This document shows positions 7,071 to 7,849 of a DNA stretch of 7,849 bases, in pieces (within the stretch, counting starts at the first letter, position 1; each line of letters begins with the position of its first letter). Both the position numbers and the translations under genes were made by a program. The notes under the pieces were generated by a model. It saw only the letters and a list, made by a program, of their open reading frames with translations. It searched no databases and was not told where the DNA came from. Source of the stretch: Chitinispirillales bacterium (GTDB taxonomy: Bacteria > Fibrobacterota > Chitinivibrionia > Chitinivibrionales > Chitinivibrionaceae); the NCBI GenBank assembly GCA_031254455.1, contig JAIRUI010000014.1, forward strand, positions 1-7,849, given 5' to 3'.

Positions 7071-7163
7071 ATGGCAAATTGCGGATATCTGATTATCGCC
7101 GAAGTAAAAGGAAATAACGGGAAGACGTATAAATACTCGACGAAGTTGGGAGTAAGACGGTAA
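7071..7163 (+). other. possible small ORF or coding relic
   Basis: A 30-codon frame from ATG at 7071 to TAA at 7161-7163 ends in a protein-like tail, EVKGNNGKTYKYSTKLGVRR. In another frame just before it, ATG 7033 to TGA 7090-7092 gives a 19-residue peptide starting MKRMGFDKFF. Neither has a convincing ribosome site. The frame change suggests remains of a decayed gene, but the pieces are too short to identify and may be chance. Confidence 0.2.
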
Positions 7164-7170
7164 CGTGATG

Positions 7171-7225
7171 GTTGAATTGCTTCGCTATGCTCGCAATGAC
7201 GGTAGCGGTTAGCTTGCAATGACGG
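7171..7225. repeat. REP-like GCAATGACGG repeat element
   Basis: This stretch contains two copies of GCTYGCAATGACGG, at 7189-7202 and 7212-7225, identical at 13 of 14 positions. The first is preceded by ATTGCTTCGC, so ATTGC (7176-7180) and GCAAT (7193-7197) can pair as a short hairpin. The pattern resembles the short intergenic palindromes (ATTGCTTCG...CGCAATGACG) dispersed in many bacterial genomes. It lies in the 3' region between the mutS operon and its probable terminator. Copy number cannot be judged from one window. Confidence 0.65.
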
Positions 7226-7237
7226 GACATATTAAAT

Positions 7238-7274
7238 AAAAGGGGCTGGAGAGATTCCGTTCCCTTTTTGTTTT
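7238..7274 (+). terminator. probable Rho-independent terminator after the mutS-lysA operon
   Basis: AAAAGGG (7238-7244) pairs with CCCTTTT (7262-7268). Inside, GGA (7248-7250) can pair with TCC (7256-7258 region) through a short wobble/mismatch zone, giving a long imperfect stem. The descending arm continues into TTTTTGTTTT. Position, 258 bp after the third operon gene and before the next ribosome site, suits an operon end. Stem imperfection and the interrupted T-run keep confidence moderate. Confidence 0.55.
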
Positions 7275-7337
7275 GATCCACTTTTTTGTGCAGCGAATAG
7301 TATATTTGTTTACAACATATTAAAGTAGGAGAAAATT

Positions 7338-7849
7338 ATGGAGGAGTGGAGAGAGCGGTTAGACAGAATTGAAGCGTTAATGAATGAAAACGCGAAAGGT
7401 TTTGTTGAGTTGAGAAAACAACAAGAAGAAAACGCGAAAGGTTTTGCAGAGTTGAGAAAATTTTTAGACGAAGTGGGAGAACGTATCGACAAGACCAACG
7501 AAATTGTTAACGGTACAAGCGAAAGCAACGGAAAGTTTAGCGAAGCGTATTTTTACAATTCGCTTTTTAACTCAATGCGTTTCGGCGGCAAGGATTTTGA
7601 CGAAATAGAAAAAGGTATGAAGAGAACGAAAAAATTGCCCAATGGAGAGAAATTGAAAGGGGAATACGACGTAGTAATGTATAACGGCGATACTGTCGCT
7701 CTTATCGAGATAAAATATAAGGTGCGCAAAAAAGACCTTGAAACGCTGGCGGGTACGCAGATAAATGTTTTCAGACAGTTATTCCCGCAATATGTCAAAC
7801 ATAAGTTTTATTTGGGAATAGCGGGAATGTCGTTTGAAGATAATACGGA
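7338..7849 (+). CDS. coiled-coil and PD-(D/E)XK nuclease-like protein, 3' end outside window (partial)
   Basis: The frame is open from ATG 7338 to the right edge, 170 complete codons with no stop, so the C-terminus is missing. TAGGAG lies six bases before the ATG. Residues 1-55 form a charged, coiled-coil-like helix containing two near-identical units, ENAKGFVELRK (17-27) and ENAKGFAELRK (31-41), 14 residues apart. Then comes an SNGKFSEAYFYNSL segment (E69), and a PD-(D/E)XK core with D111 in GEYDVV and E124-x-K126 in IEIKYK. The arrangement matches the DUF3782-type proteins seen in many bacteria, whose biological role is not settled. The E69, D111, E124, K126 set suggests a metal-dependent nuclease fold, but activity is inference. 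It is transcribed apart from the upstream operon if the terminator works. No strong promoter was found in 7275-7337. Confidence 0.8.
   Translation, partial: MEEWRERLDRIEALMNENAKGFVELRKQQEENAKGFAELRKFLDEVGERIDKTNEIVNGTSESNGKFSEAYFYNSLFNSMRFGGKDFDEIEKGMKRTKKLPNGEKLKGEYDVVMYNGDTVALIEIKYKVRKKDLETLAGTQINVFRQLFPQYVKHKFYLGIAGMSFEDNT

Noticed and set aside
7025..7281. 62- and 64-codon minus-strand frames
   Set aside because: Their peptides are typical chance translations of the REP-like repeat.
7553..7798. 81-codon minus-strand frame
   Set aside because: It is antisense to the well-supported nuclease-like gene.

Overview
The window comes from an AT-rich bacterial chromosome. It carries housekeeping genes, a membrane chemoreceptor and the 5' end of a 23S rRNA gene. 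I cannot name the organism. A chemoreceptor plus a diaminopimelate decarboxylase point to a free-living or gut-type bacterium that makes DAP/lysine. Codon use looks even across all genes, and no phage, transposase or CRISPR array is visible.

Left part (1-1662, all minus strand). The first ~49 bases are the 5' end of a 23S rRNA gene leaving the window to the left. Upstream of it are a spacer with a boxA-like antitermination motif, a tRNA-Ala with anticodon GGC, a short leader, and a good sigma70-type promoter (TTGACA-18-TATATT). There is no 16S gene between promoter and tRNA, so this appears to be a tRNA-Ala/23S unit unlinked from 16S. Upstream again is a 387-residue chemoreceptor (two membrane helices, a cysteine-rich PAS domain, a signalling domain). 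It has its own extended -10 promoter about 140 bp before the start codon and a perfect 10-bp inverted repeat in the leader next to the ribosome binding site.

Middle (about 1907-7274, plus strand). A divergent AT-rich intergenic region of ~500 bp leads into three same-strand genes: mutS (mismatch recognition ATPase), lysA (diaminopimelate decarboxylase) and a DUF2225-like zinc-ribbon/helical-repeat protein of unknown role. Gaps of 52 and 16 bp make one operon plausible. After the third gene lies a ~350 bp non-genic stretch. It holds a possible coding relic, a REP-like repeat carrying the GCAATGACGG motif, and a probable intrinsic terminator.

Right end (7338-7849, plus strand). An open-ended gene begins here and runs out of the window. 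It encodes an N-terminal coiled coil with a recent 42-nt tandem duplication, then a PD-(D/E)XK nuclease-like core.

The genes do not form an obvious new system. The points most worth a second look are the 16S-less 23S unit, the palindrome in the chemoreceptor leader, and the repeat-bearing nuclease-like protein at the right edge.
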